Of a stretch of DNA of 64,000 bases, positions 55,614 to 64,000 are shown in pieces. The notes beneath the pieces are model-generated. The model had not been told where the DNA came from and searched no databases. It saw only the letters and a list, made by a program, of their open reading frames with translations. Location: assembly GCA_903872505.1 (NCBI GenBank), contig CAIQKV010000008.1, positions 1 to 64,000 of the forward strand, read 5' to 3'. A program made the position numbers and the translations under genes. Origin of the DNA: an uncultured Opitutia bacterium (GTDB taxonomy: Bacteria; Verrucomicrobiota; Verrucomicrobiia; Opitutales; Opitutaceae). The number at the start of each line of letters is the position of its first letter. The first letter of the stretch is position 1.

Positions 55614-56774
55614 ATGATACCCAAATCATTATTCGCATCATTACCGTTAGTATCGCTGATCTTGGTTGTTACTCAGGCTCTTCCGGGCACATCGCTGCAG
55701 GCGCGTGACGTGCAAATTGTCCCAGTTTGGTCGGTCCAAGTGCTGGACGAGTCGGGCAAGCCGGTTGAGGGCTTCGAAGTCGAGCAGACCTGGGAGTTCT
55801 ATGGTTTGGGGTCATCTCATTCGGGTGACGCCACCTTGAAAACAAATGCCCAAGGCTGGGTAACTTTTCCCGAACAGTCTTTCAGTGTGTCAGAACCAGC
55901 GTATTTCGCCGGCAAGGCCGCGTCGTTGCTAAACGTTCACGCCTCATTTGGTCCGTCCGGAACGGTCAGAATCAGGCCCCCAGGGCTCAAGTCCGTCGAT
56001 GCCTGGTACATCACCGAAGGAAGAATCCTCGATCACGTTGGAGCCCAGAGCACTCAGGACAAGAGCGACTTCAAGACGGTTCTCCGATTCGTGCGGCTCG
56101 ACCTGTTTGACCAATTGAACAACGCGGATCCACAGAAGTCGAAACAGGCTCTGGCCAAAGAGCCGGCCGCTTCAACCCTGCGTAATGCGCAAGGGGCAAC
56201 GGCGTTGATCGTGCTGTCGGAACGGCCCTATACGGGTCCGAACGCCGAGATGATTGACCGGCTGTTGTCCCAAGGAGCGGACGTGAATGCCCAAGCCAAG
56301 GACGGAACGACGGCGCTGTACAATGCGGCCAAGAATTACCAGATTTCGTGCATGGCCTTGCTGTTGGCAAGAGGTGCGAATCCGAACCTTAGGATTCATG
56401 ACTCACTTTACTATACGACCAATGGGTTCACGCCGCTGCATTTCCTGTTGGGTGCCTACGATACCCTGCTGCAGATGACTCCGGCCGCGGTAAGAATAAA
56501 GGGCATTGAACTCCTGCTGGCGCATGGGGCGGATATCAACGCCCAAGACAGTACCGGAGCATCACCGCTACATTTGGCGGTAGAGTGGGGCGATCCGGAG
56601 ATTGTTGCGGCTTTGCTCTCTAGGGGCGCGGACCCGGACTTGAAAAATAGCGCCGGTCAAACTCCGTTGGTGAGCGGCAGGCATCTGGACGACACTCCCT
56701 CGGTCCACCGCGTGCGCGAGTTGCTTGCAAACGCCTCGGCGTCGAAGTCAGCAGGCAATCCCGCGAAAAGGTGA
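55614..56774 (+). CDS. Secreted ankyrin-repeat protein
   Basis: A 386-residue protein with leader SLFASLPLVSLILVVTQAL. The N-terminal 140 residues are strand-rich (VWSVQVLDESGKPVEGFEVE), and ankyrin repeats follow from about residue 170: GADVNAQAKDGTTALYNAAK, GANPNLRI, GFTPLHFLLGA, GADINAQDSTGASPLHLAVE and GADPDLKNSAGQTPLV. It is visibly poorer in G+C than its neighbours and may have been acquired by transfer (inference). Role likely protein binding in the periplasm. Confidence 0.88.
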   Translation: MIPKSLFASLPLVSLILVVTQALPGTSLQARDVQIVPVWSVQVLDESGKPVEGFEVEQTWEFYGLGSSHSGDATLKTNAQGWVTFPEQSFSVSEPAYFAGKAASLLNVHASFGPSGTVRIRPPGLKSVDAWYITEGRILDHVGAQSTQDKSDFKTVLRFVRLDLFDQLNNADPQKSKQALAKEPAASTLRNAQGATALIVLSERPYTGPNAEMIDRLLSQGADVNAQAKDGTTALYNAAKNYQISCMALLLARGANPNLRIHDSLYYTTNGFTPLHFLLGAYDTLLQMTPAAVRIKGIELLLAHGADINAQDSTGASPLHLAVEWGDPEIVAALLSRGADPDLKNSAGQTPLVSGRHLDDTPSVHRVRELLANASASKSAGNPAKR

Positions 56775-56784
56775 TTTCGGTACG

Positions 56785-56803
56785 GCCTGTTGGTAGGCTT
56801 TTT
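56785..56803 (+). terminator. Weak terminator after the ankyrin gene
   Basis: A 4-bp stem GCCT/AGGC around GTTGGT, followed by five T residues, 10 bases after the ankyrin stop. The stem is short. Confidence 0.4.
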
Positions 56804-56860
56804 ATTCCTCGGGTGGCGTAAAACCACGCCGAATGACGTTTTCCGCGATCAGGCGCGGGA
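56802..56860 (-). pseudogene. Duplicated 3' end of the PutA gene
   Basis: The minus strand encodes FPRLIAENVIRRGFTPPEE and a stop, the same as the last residues of the PutA gene at 56903-59908 (which ends FPRLIAENVIRRGFTPPEED). Differences are mostly synonymous. A palindrome resembling CCTCCGTAGCTTTAGCGTAG lies between the two copies. It is a relic of a duplication or recombination. Confidence 0.8.
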
Positions 56861-56902
56861 ATCCTCCTACGCTAAAGCTACGGAGGACTAGCCCTGCAGG
56901 GA

Positions 56903-59900
56903 TCAATCTTCTTCTGGTGGAGTGAAACCACGCCGAATGACATTTTCCGCAATTAAGCGCGGGAAGAGGAAGTTCTCGAGGTACTCGCGGCCGCCGGCCT
57001 TGGTGCCGCCGCCCGACATCTTGAAGCCGCCGAACGGGTGCCGCTCGACGATCGCGCCGGTGCAGCCGCGGTTGAGGTAGAGGTTGCCGGTGAGCATCTC
57101 CTGCTGGGCGCGCTCCAGCGCCCGCGGGCTGCGCGAGAAGAAGCCGGCGGTGAGCGCGTAGTCGGAGGCGTTCACCATCGCGAACGCCTCGTCGAGGTCC
57201 TTGGCCTTCAGGATGGCCAGCACGGGCCCGAAGATCTCCTCGCGCACGATGGTGTGCTCGACCTTGCAACCGGTGAAGACCGTCGGTGGCACGTAGTAGC
57301 CCTTGCTCGCCACGGCCTCGGGCGAAAGCGTCGCCTGCCACGCGAGCGTGCACTCCTTTTTGCCCGCCTCGATGTAGCCGAGGATCGATTTCTGCGCGGC
57401 GTCGTCGATGACCGGGTTGACGATGGTGCCGGGGTGGGCGGGGTCGCCGACCGGGAGGCTGGGACAGGCGGAGAGGAAGCGTTCGACAAATTTGTCGTAC
57501 ACGCCCTCCAGGACGATCAGGCGGGAGAGCGCGGAGCACTTCTGGCCCGCGTAGCCGAAGGCGCTGTAGAGGGTGGCGGGGATCGCCTCGTCGAGGTCGG
57601 CGTCGTTGTCGATGATCATGGCGTTCTTGCCGCCCATCTCGCAGACGACCTTCTTGAGGTTGAGTTGGCCCGGCAGGGTCTTGCCCGCGGTCGCGTAGAT
57701 GTCGCAGCCGACGGAGCGCGAGCCGGTGAACGCGATGAAATCGATCTGCGGGTGCGCGACGAGGTGCGCGCCGGCGTCGGCGCCGGAGCAGGGCAGGAAG
57801 TGCAGCGCGCCGGGGGGCGTGCCCGCCTCCATCATCACCTCCATCAGCAGCGCGCCGATGACCGAGGTCTGGCGCGCCGGCTTGATGATCATGCAATTGC
57901 CGGCGACGAGCGGCGCCACGGTGAGCCCGGTGAGGATCGCGAGCGGGAAGTTCCACGGCGCGACGGACACGCCGACGCCGCGGGGCGTCCACGTCTGCAC
58001 GCAGCGCTCGCCGGGGGTGTGCTGGGTGACGACCGGCTTGGCCATGCGGCGCATCTCGATCGCGTAGAACCGCAGGAAGTCGATCGCCTCGGAGAGGTCG
58101 CCGTCGGCCTCGACCCAGGGCTTGCCGGCCTCGAGGATGAGGAGCGAGTTGATCTCAAAGCGGCGCGACTCCATCAGGTCGGCGGCGCGCTCGAGGATCT
58201 TCGCGCGGTCGTCCACCGGCGTGGCGCGCCACTTCGGAAAATAGGCGACCGCGGCGGCGACGGCGGCGTCGGCGTCCGCCACCGTGCCCTTGGCCCAGTA
58301 GCCGACGACCTGCGCGGGGCGCGCGGGGTTGGCCGAGGGCAGGAAAGGCCGGTCGGTGATCTTTTTGCCGTTGATGATGACCGGCCATTTTTTCCCGATC
58401 CGGTTCGCTTCGTAGTCCTGCAGCGCGGCGCGCTGCTTCGCGCGGTTGGCGGCGAGGGAAAAATCGGTGTTGGCGGCGTTGACGAACGCGCCGGCGGGGC
58501 GCGGCTTGCGGGCAAGTGGCTCGGGAGCGGCGGCGATGGCGTCGACGGGGTTGCCGAGGAGCTGCTCCTTGGTGGCCTCGCCCATGTTCTTGATGCGGAG
58601 AAAACCCTCGTTGGAGGTGTTCTCGAGCAGGCGGCGGACGAGGTAGGCCATGCCGGGGAGCAGCTCGCCGATGGCGCAGTACTCGCGGACGCGGTGGCCC
58701 ATCTGCAGCAGCGCCGCCTTCAGCTCGTCGGCCATGCCGTAGAGCGCCTGGAACTCGTAGGCCTTCGGGCTGATGCCGAGCCGCTCGGCCTGCGCGATCG
58801 CGTGGGCGCAGGAGCGGACGTTGTGCGAGGCGAAGTTCGGCGTGACGAGGTCGATGTTCTCGAGGAGGAAGAGCGTGAGCTTCTCGTAGTTGGCGTCGGA
58901 CTCGGGCTTGCGCTGCCAGACCGGGATCGGCCACTCGCGCTGCTGGGCGATGATCGTCTCGTAGTCCCAATACGCGCCCTTCACGAGGCGGATGTTGAGC
59001 GGGCGCTGGTGGGCGCGGGCCCAGGCGACGAGGTCGCGCAGGTCGGCCTCGCAGTCGCGCAGGTAGGCCTGCACGGCGATGCCGATGGCGGGTTTCTGGG
59101 CGAACTCCGGCTCCTCGAAGATGGACTTGAAGAGGGCGAGCGTGAGGTCCTTCAGCTTGTAGCTCTCCATGTCGAAGTTGATCAGCGCGCCCACCTCGGC
59201 CGCGCGGCGGAGGATCGGCCGCAGGCGGTGCTTGAGGGAGGCGATGGAGTTCTCCGGGTCGGCCGGGTGGACGTCGGGCGTGAGCGCGGAGATTTTGACC
59301 GAGAGGTTGAGCCGCGGGATCGGGCCGTCGGGGCCGAGGTCGCTGAAGCTCGGTGTCGGCTCCTTGGCGAAATGCGCCGAGACCGAGTCGAGGATCTCGA
59401 TATTCCGGCGCAGGAACACGTCGGCCTCGGCCTCGTTGACCACGGCCTCGCCGAGGAGGTCGATGGTGGTGGCGAGCCCGAGCTTCGCGTTTTTCCGGAT
59501 CTGCTTGATCAAGTCCTCGCCGGTCTGGCCGGCGACAAACTGGCCGGCCATGTCGACGATCTGCGCCTTGACCGGCGTGGCGACGAGCGCGGGCGCGAAC
59601 GACGACGCGGCGAGGCCCGCCTTGAGCGCAGGGTTGAGGGCGACGGCCTTGTCGCCGAGGTATTCCTGGAGGTGGCGGACGATCTCGGCGGAGCTGTTGA
59701 GCGAGGGGAGGACGTCGACGAAGCGGAACAGCTGGGTCTTGAAGACCGGGTCCTTCATCGACCAGTCCATCAGGCGGGCGTAGGCGCCCTTCTTGGAAAA
59801 CAGCGCCGGGGGCGGCTGCTGGTCCATCAGGGCGAACAGCTGCTCACCCTTGGCGCGGATGGCGGCTTCGAGGGCGGGAGAGGGCGCGGGAAAACTGGAG

Positions 59901-59908
59901 GGGCTCAT
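56903..59908 (-). CDS. putA: Bifunctional proline dehydrogenase / L-glutamate gamma-semialdehyde dehydrogenase
   Basis: A 1001-residue enzyme that oxidises proline to glutamate in two steps. The proline dehydrogenase barrel (about 100-430) shows RLVKGAYWDYET and YEFQALYGMADELK. The aldehyde dehydrogenase domain (about 500-990) contains VCEMGGKNAMII with catalytic Glu and C791 in GYAGQKCSALSR as the nucleophile. No N-terminal ribbon-helix-helix DNA-binding domain is present, so it is not an autoregulatory PutA. ATG 59908 chosen. It is divergent from the sigma factor gene. Its 3' end is duplicated just downstream. Confidence 0.95.
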   Translation of the reverse strand: MSPSSFPAPSPALEAAIRAKGEQLFALMDQQPPPALFSKKGAYARLMDWSMKDPVFKTQLFRFVDVLPSLNSSAEIVRHLQEYLGDKAVALNPALKAGLAASSFAPALVATPVKAQIVDMAGQFVAGQTGEDLIKQIRKNAKLGLATTIDLLGEAVVNEAEADVFLRRNIEILDSVSAHFAKEPTPSFSDLGPDGPIPRLNLSVKISALTPDVHPADPENSIASLKHRLRPILRRAAEVGALINFDMESYKLKDLTLALFKSIFEEPEFAQKPAIGIAVQAYLRDCEADLRDLVAWARAHQRPLNIRLVKGAYWDYETIIAQQREWPIPVWQRKPESDANYEKLTLFLLENIDLVTPNFASHNVRSCAHAIAQAERLGISPKAYEFQALYGMADELKAALLQMGHRVREYCAIGELLPGMAYLVRRLLENTSNEGFLRIKNMGEATKEQLLGNPVDAIAAAPEPLARKPRPAGAFVNAANTDFSLAANRAKQRAALQDYEANRIGKKWPVIINGKKITDRPFLPSANPARPAQVVGYWAKGTVADADAAVAAAVAYFPKWRATPVDDRAKILERAADLMESRRFEINSLLILEAGKPWVEADGDLSEAIDFLRFYAIEMRRMAKPVVTQHTPGERCVQTWTPRGVGVSVAPWNFPLAILTGLTVAPLVAGNCMIIKPARQTSVIGALLMEVMMEAGTPPGALHFLPCSGADAGAHLVAHPQIDFIAFTGSRSVGCDIYATAGKTLPGQLNLKKVVCEMGGKNAMIIDNDADLDEAIPATLYSAFGYAGQKCSALSRLIVLEGVYDKFVERFLSACPSLPVGDPAHPGTIVNPVIDDAAQKSILGYIEAGKKECTLAWQATLSPEAVASKGYYVPPTVFTGCKVEHTIVREEIFGPVLAILKAKDLDEAFAMVNASDYALTAGFFSRSPRALERAQQEMLTGNLYLNRGCTGAIVERHPFGGFKMSGGGTKAGGREYLENFLFPRLIAENVIRRGFTPPEED

Positions 59909-60120
59909 GGTGGGGCAAGCGGGTGGGGTTAATGGTTTTAAGCCACTAGGTTCCCCCAAGGTGGGCGGCTTGGCAAGTTTGCCCGGGCCGGGGGTTCGGG
60001 GTTGAACGAGGGCTAATTACCGGCGTAAGCGAGGGTTGGCCCGGTCTTATGGCTCGCCCCCCGCGGCCGGGCTCGCCAGAGACTTTCCTGCGACTTTCCG
60101 GCACGGGCCGTGTTCTGGGC
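59909..60120. promoter_or_regulatory. Divergent region between putA and the sigma factor
   Basis: 211 bases that must hold both promoters. I see no clear palindrome or riboswitch-like fold and no promoter pair that I would assign. Confidence 0.3.
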
Positions 60121-60720
60121 ATGAACGATGACACTCCAGTGCAAAAACCACCCACGGGCGTAATCACCCCGGCCGACTTCACGACGTTCATGCGCAACTA
60201 CCAGGACATGGTCTTTTCCACCGCGGCCCGCCTCACCGGCAATGAGTCGCAGGCGGAGGACATTTCCCAGGAGGTCTTCCTGAAGGCCTACGAGCATTTC
60301 GAGATGCTGTCGACCAGCCCGACCGCCGGCGGCTGGCTGAAGACCGTCGCGACCAACCTCTCCCTCAACCACCTCTCACGCTACCGCAACCGCTGGAAGT
60401 TCTTCTCGGAATTCCGCCGCGACGACGCCGCCGGCGACGCCGACGCGCCCGACGTGGACTTCGCCGCGCCCGACACGTTTTTTTCCGGCGTCGATGCCGA
60501 CGAGCGCCGCGCCTGGGTCGAGGAGGCCCTGGAAAAGCTGCCCGAGCACCAGCGGGTGCCGCTCGTGCTCTATCATTTCGAAGACCTGCCCTACGAGGAC
60601 ATCGCCAAGAAGCTCGGCGTGTCGCTCGCCAAGGTGAAAACCGACATCCTCCGCGCCCGCGCGGCCCTCGCCGCGATCATTGCCCGCAGCGGCGCCCGCC
60701 ACGAAACCCTTTCCGCCTGA
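60121..60720 (+). CDS. ECF-type RNA polymerase sigma factor
   Basis: A 199-residue sigma-70-family factor lacking regions 1 and 3. Region 2 (YQDMVFSTAARLTGNESQAE, then DISQEVFLKAYEHF) and region 4 (LPEHQRVPLVLYHFEDLPYE, then DIAKKLGVSLAKVKTDILRA) are complete. It is followed after 6 bases by a small membrane protein that may be its anti-sigma partner, and then by a polymer-forming/RDD membrane protein, suggesting an envelope-related signal (inference). Confidence 0.93.
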   Translation: MNDDTPVQKPPTGVITPADFTTFMRNYQDMVFSTAARLTGNESQAEDISQEVFLKAYEHFEMLSTSPTAGGWLKTVATNLSLNHLSRYRNRWKFFSEFRRDDAAGDADAPDVDFAAPDTFFSGVDADERRAWVEEALEKLPEHQRVPLVLYHFEDLPYEDIAKKLGVSLAKVKTDILRARAALAAIIARSGARHETLSA

Positions 60721-60726
60721 CCCGCC

Positions 60727-61188
60727 ATGAAACACTCGCCCGAAGACCTCGAGAAATTCATCCACCAGACGCTGCGCGCGCTTCCCGCCCGCCGCGCGCC
60801 GCACTCGCTCGAGTCGCGCGTGCGCGCCGCCATCGCGGCCCGCGCCGCGCTGCCGTGGTGGCGGCAGTCCTTCGCCCGGTGGCCGCTGGCGGCCCGCGTG
60901 GCGTTCTTCATTGGCTCGGCCGGGGTCGCCAAGGTCGCGCTGATGGCGGCCGTCTGGGTGCTGGCCGGCTTTGACGGCGCGCAGTTCACCAACGCGTTCT
61001 CCACCCAGGTTTCCTGGCTCCAGGGCGCCTCTGCCGCCGTCGATGGCATCGGCAATTTCTGCGCGATGCTCTTCCGCAGCATCCCGCCGCTCTGGCTGTA
61101 CGGCGGCCTGGCCTTCCTCGCCGCCATGTATGCCGCGCTCTTCGGCCTCGGGGCCGCCGCCTACCGCACCCTTTATTCCCGCCGCTGA
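60727..61188 (+). CDS. Membrane protein, possible anti-sigma factor
   Basis: A 153-residue protein: a soluble N-terminus (HSPEDLEKFIHQTLRALPAR) of about 45 residues and two to three hydrophobic segments (VAFFIGSAGVAKVALMAAVW; LYGGLAFLAAMYAALFGLGA). No zinc-anti-sigma HxxxCxxC motif is present. Its place immediately after the sigma gene makes a regulatory role plausible but unproven. Confidence 0.7.
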   Translation: MKHSPEDLEKFIHQTLRALPARRAPHSLESRVRAAIAARAALPWWRQSFARWPLAARVAFFIGSAGVAKVALMAAVWVLAGFDGAQFTNAFSTQVSWLQGASAAVDGIGNFCAMLFRSIPPLWLYGGLAFLAAMYAALFGLGAAAYRTLYSRR

Positions 61189-61210
61189 TCGCCCAACCGC
61201 CTTTCCTCCC

Positions 61211-63052
61211 ATGAAAACCTCCCCCCGCCAGCTTTTCCTCAGCGCCGCCGTCGCGTGCTTTTTCACGCTGACGCTCGCCGCGCTGGCCCAGGACACCAAG
61301 CAGCCCGTTCCGGCTGCCGCGCCGGCCCCCGCCGAAAAAACGCCGGCCGCCGTCGCCCCCGCTGTCCCGGCCGCCCAACCCGCGCCGGCTGCCGTGACCG
61401 CCACCGCGGCAACCCCGCCGGCGGCCCCGACTCCGGAAACGCCGGCGACCGCCCCGACGCCGGAGACGCCCCCGACCCCCGCCACCGCGGCGACTCCGGA
61501 GACCCCGGAAACGCCGGCGACCGCGGCGGAGCCCGCATCCGCGGACGAGCCGAAGACGGAGGCGCCGGCCTTGCGCCGGCTCGATGAGCCCGTTTCGCCC
61601 GCCGCCGTGCCGGCCGGCACGAAGAAGGCCTTGCACAAGATGCTCAAGGCCCAGGCCCACCACAGCCACGGCAACGAGATTGTCTCCATCGGGCATGATT
61701 CCGTGCTCGCGAAGGATCACAAGGCCGACGCAGTGGTGGCCGTCTTCGGTTCGTCCACGAGCGACGGCGAAGTCTCGGACTCCGTGGTTTCCGTGCTCGG
61801 CAATACCCGGGTCACCGGCCCGGTCGGCAATGCGGCCCTGGCGGTTTTTGGCAACACCTACGTCAACAGCAAGGTGGGCGACACGGTCCTGGCGGTCTTC
61901 GGCAATGTCGAACTCGGGCCCGACGCCGTGATCGGCGGCGATGTGGTGGCCATCGGTGGCGGCGTCACCCGCGATCCAAAGGCCGTGGTCCACGGCGAGG
62001 TCCACAATATCTCCTTCGGCGGCGTGCTCTCCGACATGTCCTGGCTGCGCGCCTGGTTCACGCAGTGCGTGCTGTACGGCCGGCTGCTCGCCTTCGGCCC
62101 CAACCTGATGTGGGCCTGGTGGGTCGCACTGAGCTTCCTCGCCTTCTACGTGGTGCTCGCGCTGCTGTTCGGCAAGGGCGTGGACAAGTGCGTGGCGACC
62201 GTCGAGGAGCGCCCGGGCTATTCGATCCTCGCCGCGTTGCTGACCGTGCTGCTCATCCCGGTCGCCGTGGTCCTGCTCGCGATCACCGGCGTCGGCATCG
62301 CCGTCATTCCGTTCCTCGCCGCGGGGCTCTTCTTCGCCGGGTTGTTCGGCAAGGTGGTCATGCTGGCTTGGCTCGGCCGGCGCCTCACCGGCTTCTTTGC
62401 CGGGACCATCCATCCCGCCCTGGCCGTGCTCGTCGGCGGCGTGGTCATGCTCTTCCTCTACACCGTGCCCATCCTCGGCATCGTGCTCTACAAGCTGATG
62501 GGCTGGGTCGGCCTCGGCGTGGTCGTCTACACGCTGCTCCTCGGCATGAAGCGCGAAAAGCCCGCCGTTCCGCCCGTGGTGCCGCCCGCGCCCGGCACGA
62601 CGCCCGCCGTTGGTACAGCCGGTGCCGCCCTGCTGGCTCCCGGCGCCCCGCCGGTCGTCTCGGCGGTCACCCTGCCGCGGGCCGGCTTCTGGATCCGCAT
62701 GGCGGCGCTGCTGCTCGACCTGGTTCTCGTCTGGGTTGTCACCCATTTGTTGTTCCATTTGCCCTTCGTGCAAATCGTCCTGCTGGTGCTGCCCGGCTAC
62801 GGTGCGGTGATGTGGAAGCTCAAGGGCTCGACGATCGGCGGGATTGTGTGCGGCTTGAAAGTCGTCCGGCTCGACGACCGCCCGATTGACTGGGGCACCG
62901 CCATCGTGCGCGCGCTCGGCAGCTTGCTCTCGTTCGTGGTCCTGGGGCTGGGTTTCATCTGGGTCGTGTTCGACGACGAGAAGCAGTCCTGGCACGACAA
63001 GATCGCCGGCACGACCGTCGTGCGCGCGCCCAAGGGCGTGTCGCTCGTGTGA
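61211..63052 (+). CDS. Polymer-forming (bactofilin-like) domain / RDD membrane protein fusion
   Basis: A 613-residue protein. After a leader (LFLSAAVACFFTLTLAALAQ) comes a Pro/Ala/Thr-rich linker of about 90 residues with repeated TPETP units. Residues 145-250 are strand repeats of the bactofilin/polymer-forming type (HKADAVVAVFGSSTSDGEVS, VVSVLGNTRVTGPVGNAALA, GNTYVNSKVGDTVLAVFGN). About eight hydrophobic segments follow, and the C-terminus is an RDD domain (RAGFWIRMAALLLDLVLVWV and DDEKQSWHDKIAGTTVV). Fusion of these parts in one chain is unusual. It is probably an envelope protein. Confidence 0.82.
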   Translation: MKTSPRQLFLSAAVACFFTLTLAALAQDTKQPVPAAAPAPAEKTPAAVAPAVPAAQPAPAAVTATAATPPAAPTPETPATAPTPETPPTPATAATPETPETPATAAEPASADEPKTEAPALRRLDEPVSPAAVPAGTKKALHKMLKAQAHHSHGNEIVSIGHDSVLAKDHKADAVVAVFGSSTSDGEVSDSVVSVLGNTRVTGPVGNAALAVFGNTYVNSKVGDTVLAVFGNVELGPDAVIGGDVVAIGGGVTRDPKAVVHGEVHNISFGGVLSDMSWLRAWFTQCVLYGRLLAFGPNLMWAWWVALSFLAFYVVLALLFGKGVDKCVATVEERPGYSILAALLTVLLIPVAVVLLAITGVGIAVIPFLAAGLFFAGLFGKVVMLAWLGRRLTGFFAGTIHPALAVLVGGVVMLFLYTVPILGIVLYKLMGWVGLGVVVYTLLLGMKREKPAVPPVVPPAPGTTPAVGTAGAALLAPGAPPVVSAVTLPRAGFWIRMAALLLDLVLVWVVTHLLFHLPFVQIVLLVLPGYGAVMWKLKGSTIGGIVCGLKVVRLDDRPIDWGTAIVRALGSLLSFVVLGLGFIWVVFDDEKQSWHDKIAGTTVVRAPKGVSLV

Positions 63053-63080
63053 CCGGACGAGGCTGAAACCCCCGGTTGGG

Positions 63081-63109
63081 AAAAGGCAGGGCCCTGCGCC
63101 CTGCCTTTT
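63081..63109 (+). terminator. Intrinsic terminator
   Basis: AAAAGGCAGGGC (63081-63092) pairs with GCCCTGCCTTTT (63098-63109) around a CCTGC loop, 12 bp in all, with a T-rich end. It lies between the RDD fusion gene and purE and could work in either direction. Confidence 0.8.
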
Positions 63110-63150
63110 CCATTGCCGAGCCCGGAAACACTCGCATACAGCCTTCCGCC

Positions 63151-63636
63151 ATGGCGAAACCTCTGGTCGGAATCATCATGGGCAGCACGTCGGACTGGGA
63201 GACGATGCAGCATTGCACGCAGACGCTCGATCAGCTCGGCGTCAGCTACGAGAAGCGCGTCATCAGCGCGCACCGCACGCCGCAGCTGGCGTTCGAATGG
63301 TGCGGCGGGGCCTCGGCCCGCGGGCTGAAGGTCATCATCGCCGCCGCGGGCGGCGCGGCGCACCTCGCCGGCGTGGCCGCGGCGCTCACGCCGTTGCCCG
63401 TGCTGGGCGTGCCGATGGAGTCCGCCTCGCTCAAGGGCCTCGATTCGCTGCTCTCGATGGTGCAGATGCCGGGCGGCATCCCCGTGGCGACCTTCGCGAT
63501 CGGCAAGCCCGGCGCGATCAACGCCGGCCTCTTTGCCGCCGCCATCCTCGCGCACGGCGACGCGAAGATCAAAGCGGCGCTCGACGACTTCCGCGCCGCC
63601 CAGTCGAAGAAGGTCGCCGAGGCCAAGCTGCCATAA
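63151..63636 (+). CDS. purE: 5-(carboxyamino)imidazole ribonucleotide mutase (PurE, class I)
   Basis: A 161-residue enzyme of de novo purine synthesis that converts N5-CAIR to CAIR. The substrate loop GSTSDWETM near residue 11, the SAHRTP motif with the catalytic His near 43, and [17 protein letters not shown] near 70 are all intact. ATG 63151 ([11 protein letters not shown]) was preferred over an upstream in-frame codon. No purK is seen nearby. Confidence 0.96.
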   Translation: MAKPLVGIIMGSTSDWETMQHCTQTLDQLGVSYEKRVISAHRTPQLAFEWCGGASARGLKVIIAAAGGAAHLAGVAAALTPLPVLGVPMESASLKGLDSLLSMVQMPGGIPVATFAIGKPGAINAGLFAAAILAHGDAKIKAALDDFRAAQSKKVAEAKLP

Positions 63637-63638
63637 AA

Positions 63639-63718
63639 GTGAGCGTGAAAGGGAAGGTGAAAGGGGAAGACCGCGTTCCGGGCAGTCACACTTTCACCCT
63701 CACCCTCACTTTCACTTC
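63639..63718. repeat. GTGAAAGTGAGGGTGA-type inverted repeat
   Basis: GTGAGCGTGAAAGGGAAGGT near 63640 faces CTTTCACCCTCACCCTCACT near 63690. It lies between two convergent genes and may act as a two-way terminator. The sequence type matches 20023-20125 and 34285-34320. Confidence 0.7.
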
Positions 63719-64000
63719 TTTGGTTTGTCCGGCGCGCCGTTGTCCATGACGTATTTCCACGCGCCGTCGGGCTGGCGCTTCCAGATGGTCAGGAACCAGC
63801 CGGTGTGGACGCTCTCCTGGCCGTCGGCGCCGGTTTGCCGCCACTCGTAGCGGCCGTAGTTGTAACCCAGCGTGCCGTCGTCCGACACGTCGGTGAATGT
63901 CGCGGACCAGGTGAGTTTCACGCCCGGCTGGTCGGGACCGATCCGCTCGAGGACGGCGGCGGGGCCGCGCCACACGCGCGGATCGGTGTCGATGAAGGCG
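63712..64000 (-). CDS. SnoaL-like (NTF2-fold) domain protein, partial
   Basis: The C-terminal 96 residues of a protein running off the right edge: DPRVWRGPAAVLERIGPDQP, LTWSATFTDVSDDGTLGYNY and HTGWFLTIWKRQPDGAWKYV before ending APDKPKK. The pattern fits the NTF2-like/SnoaL or DUF4440 fold, with a conserved tryptophan-rich strand. The start lies outside the window. Role unknown. Confidence 0.75.
   Translation of the reverse strand, partial: AFIDTDPRVWRGPAAVLERIGPDQPGVKLTWSATFTDVSDDGTLGYNYGRYEWRQTGADGQESVHTGWFLTIWKRQPDGAWKYVMDNGAPDKPKK

Noticed and set aside
57038-59932. Long plus-strand frame opposite putA
   Set aside because: Antisense shadow of a clear bifunctional enzyme.

Overview
This is a GC-rich bacterial chromosome segment with 51 protein-coding genes (one cut by the right edge), two gene remnants and many palindromic repeats. 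Several things point to Verrucomicrobiota, most likely the Opitutaceae: the mix of carbohydrate-degrading genes, LacI and AraC regulators, a large TonB-dependent receptor without a SusD partner, DUF6807, DUF3309 and YXWXGXW-type proteins, and Sec or Tat leaders on many catabolic enzymes. This placement is inferred from gene content; the window holds no rRNA or tRNA gene. Shine-Dalgarno motifs are mostly weak or absent, so starts were chosen from signal peptides, family length and stop/start overlaps. No gene-free stretch exceeds about 215 bases.

Region 1 (1-19133) is a glycan-utilisation locus. A LacI regulator and a sugar isomerase-like gene lie on the minus strand, divergent from a plus-strand run: a secreted toroid/beta-sandwich protein, a secreted Asp-box propeller, a GH78-like rhamnosidase, DUF6807 and an exported class V aminotransferase. 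A minus-strand exported RidA interrupts. A second plus-strand run follows: a paralogous propeller and toroid pair, GH51 and GH127 arabinofuranosidases, an M28 peptidase and a Tat-exported S51 peptidase. Most neighbours in the two runs share ATGA stop/start overlaps. Rhamnose- and arabinose-releasing activities together suggest a rhamnogalacturonan-I- or arabinogalactan-like substrate (inference).

Region 2 (19149-32951) is mostly minus strand. It holds a mutarotase-like protein, a small secreted protein, an ABC exporter, a Gfo/Idh/MocA oxidoreductase, a sodium/solute symporter with an exported N-terminal domain, a double ferritin-like protein, a phytanoyl-CoA dioxygenase-family enzyme with a divergent AraC regulator, a glycosidase-like protein, and a plus-strand AGE-family epimerase.

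Region 3 (33142-37739) carries a zinc dehydrogenase, an SDR, a 2-hydroxyacid dehydrogenase and a lactonase-type amidohydrolase. This set fits non-phosphorylative oxidation of a sugar such as L-fucose or L-rhamnose. A uracil-DNA-glycosylase-like gene follows.

Region 4 (37812-46505) has a large secreted glycosidase-like protein, small secreted or membrane proteins, a DUF2007 gene with a nearby broken copy, and a 1141-residue heparinase II/III-like lyase. The lyase gene contains two different palindromic elements in frame and is flanked by further copies of one of them.

Region 5 (46518-64000) is more housekeeping: an ACT-domain protein, a CDF metal transporter, a TonB receptor, GTP-dependent PEP carboxykinase, two paralogous secreted proteins, a lower-GC ankyrin protein, a bifunctional PutA with a duplicated tail, an ECF sigma factor with a membrane partner and a polymer-forming/RDD fusion, PurE, and a partial SnoaL-like gene.
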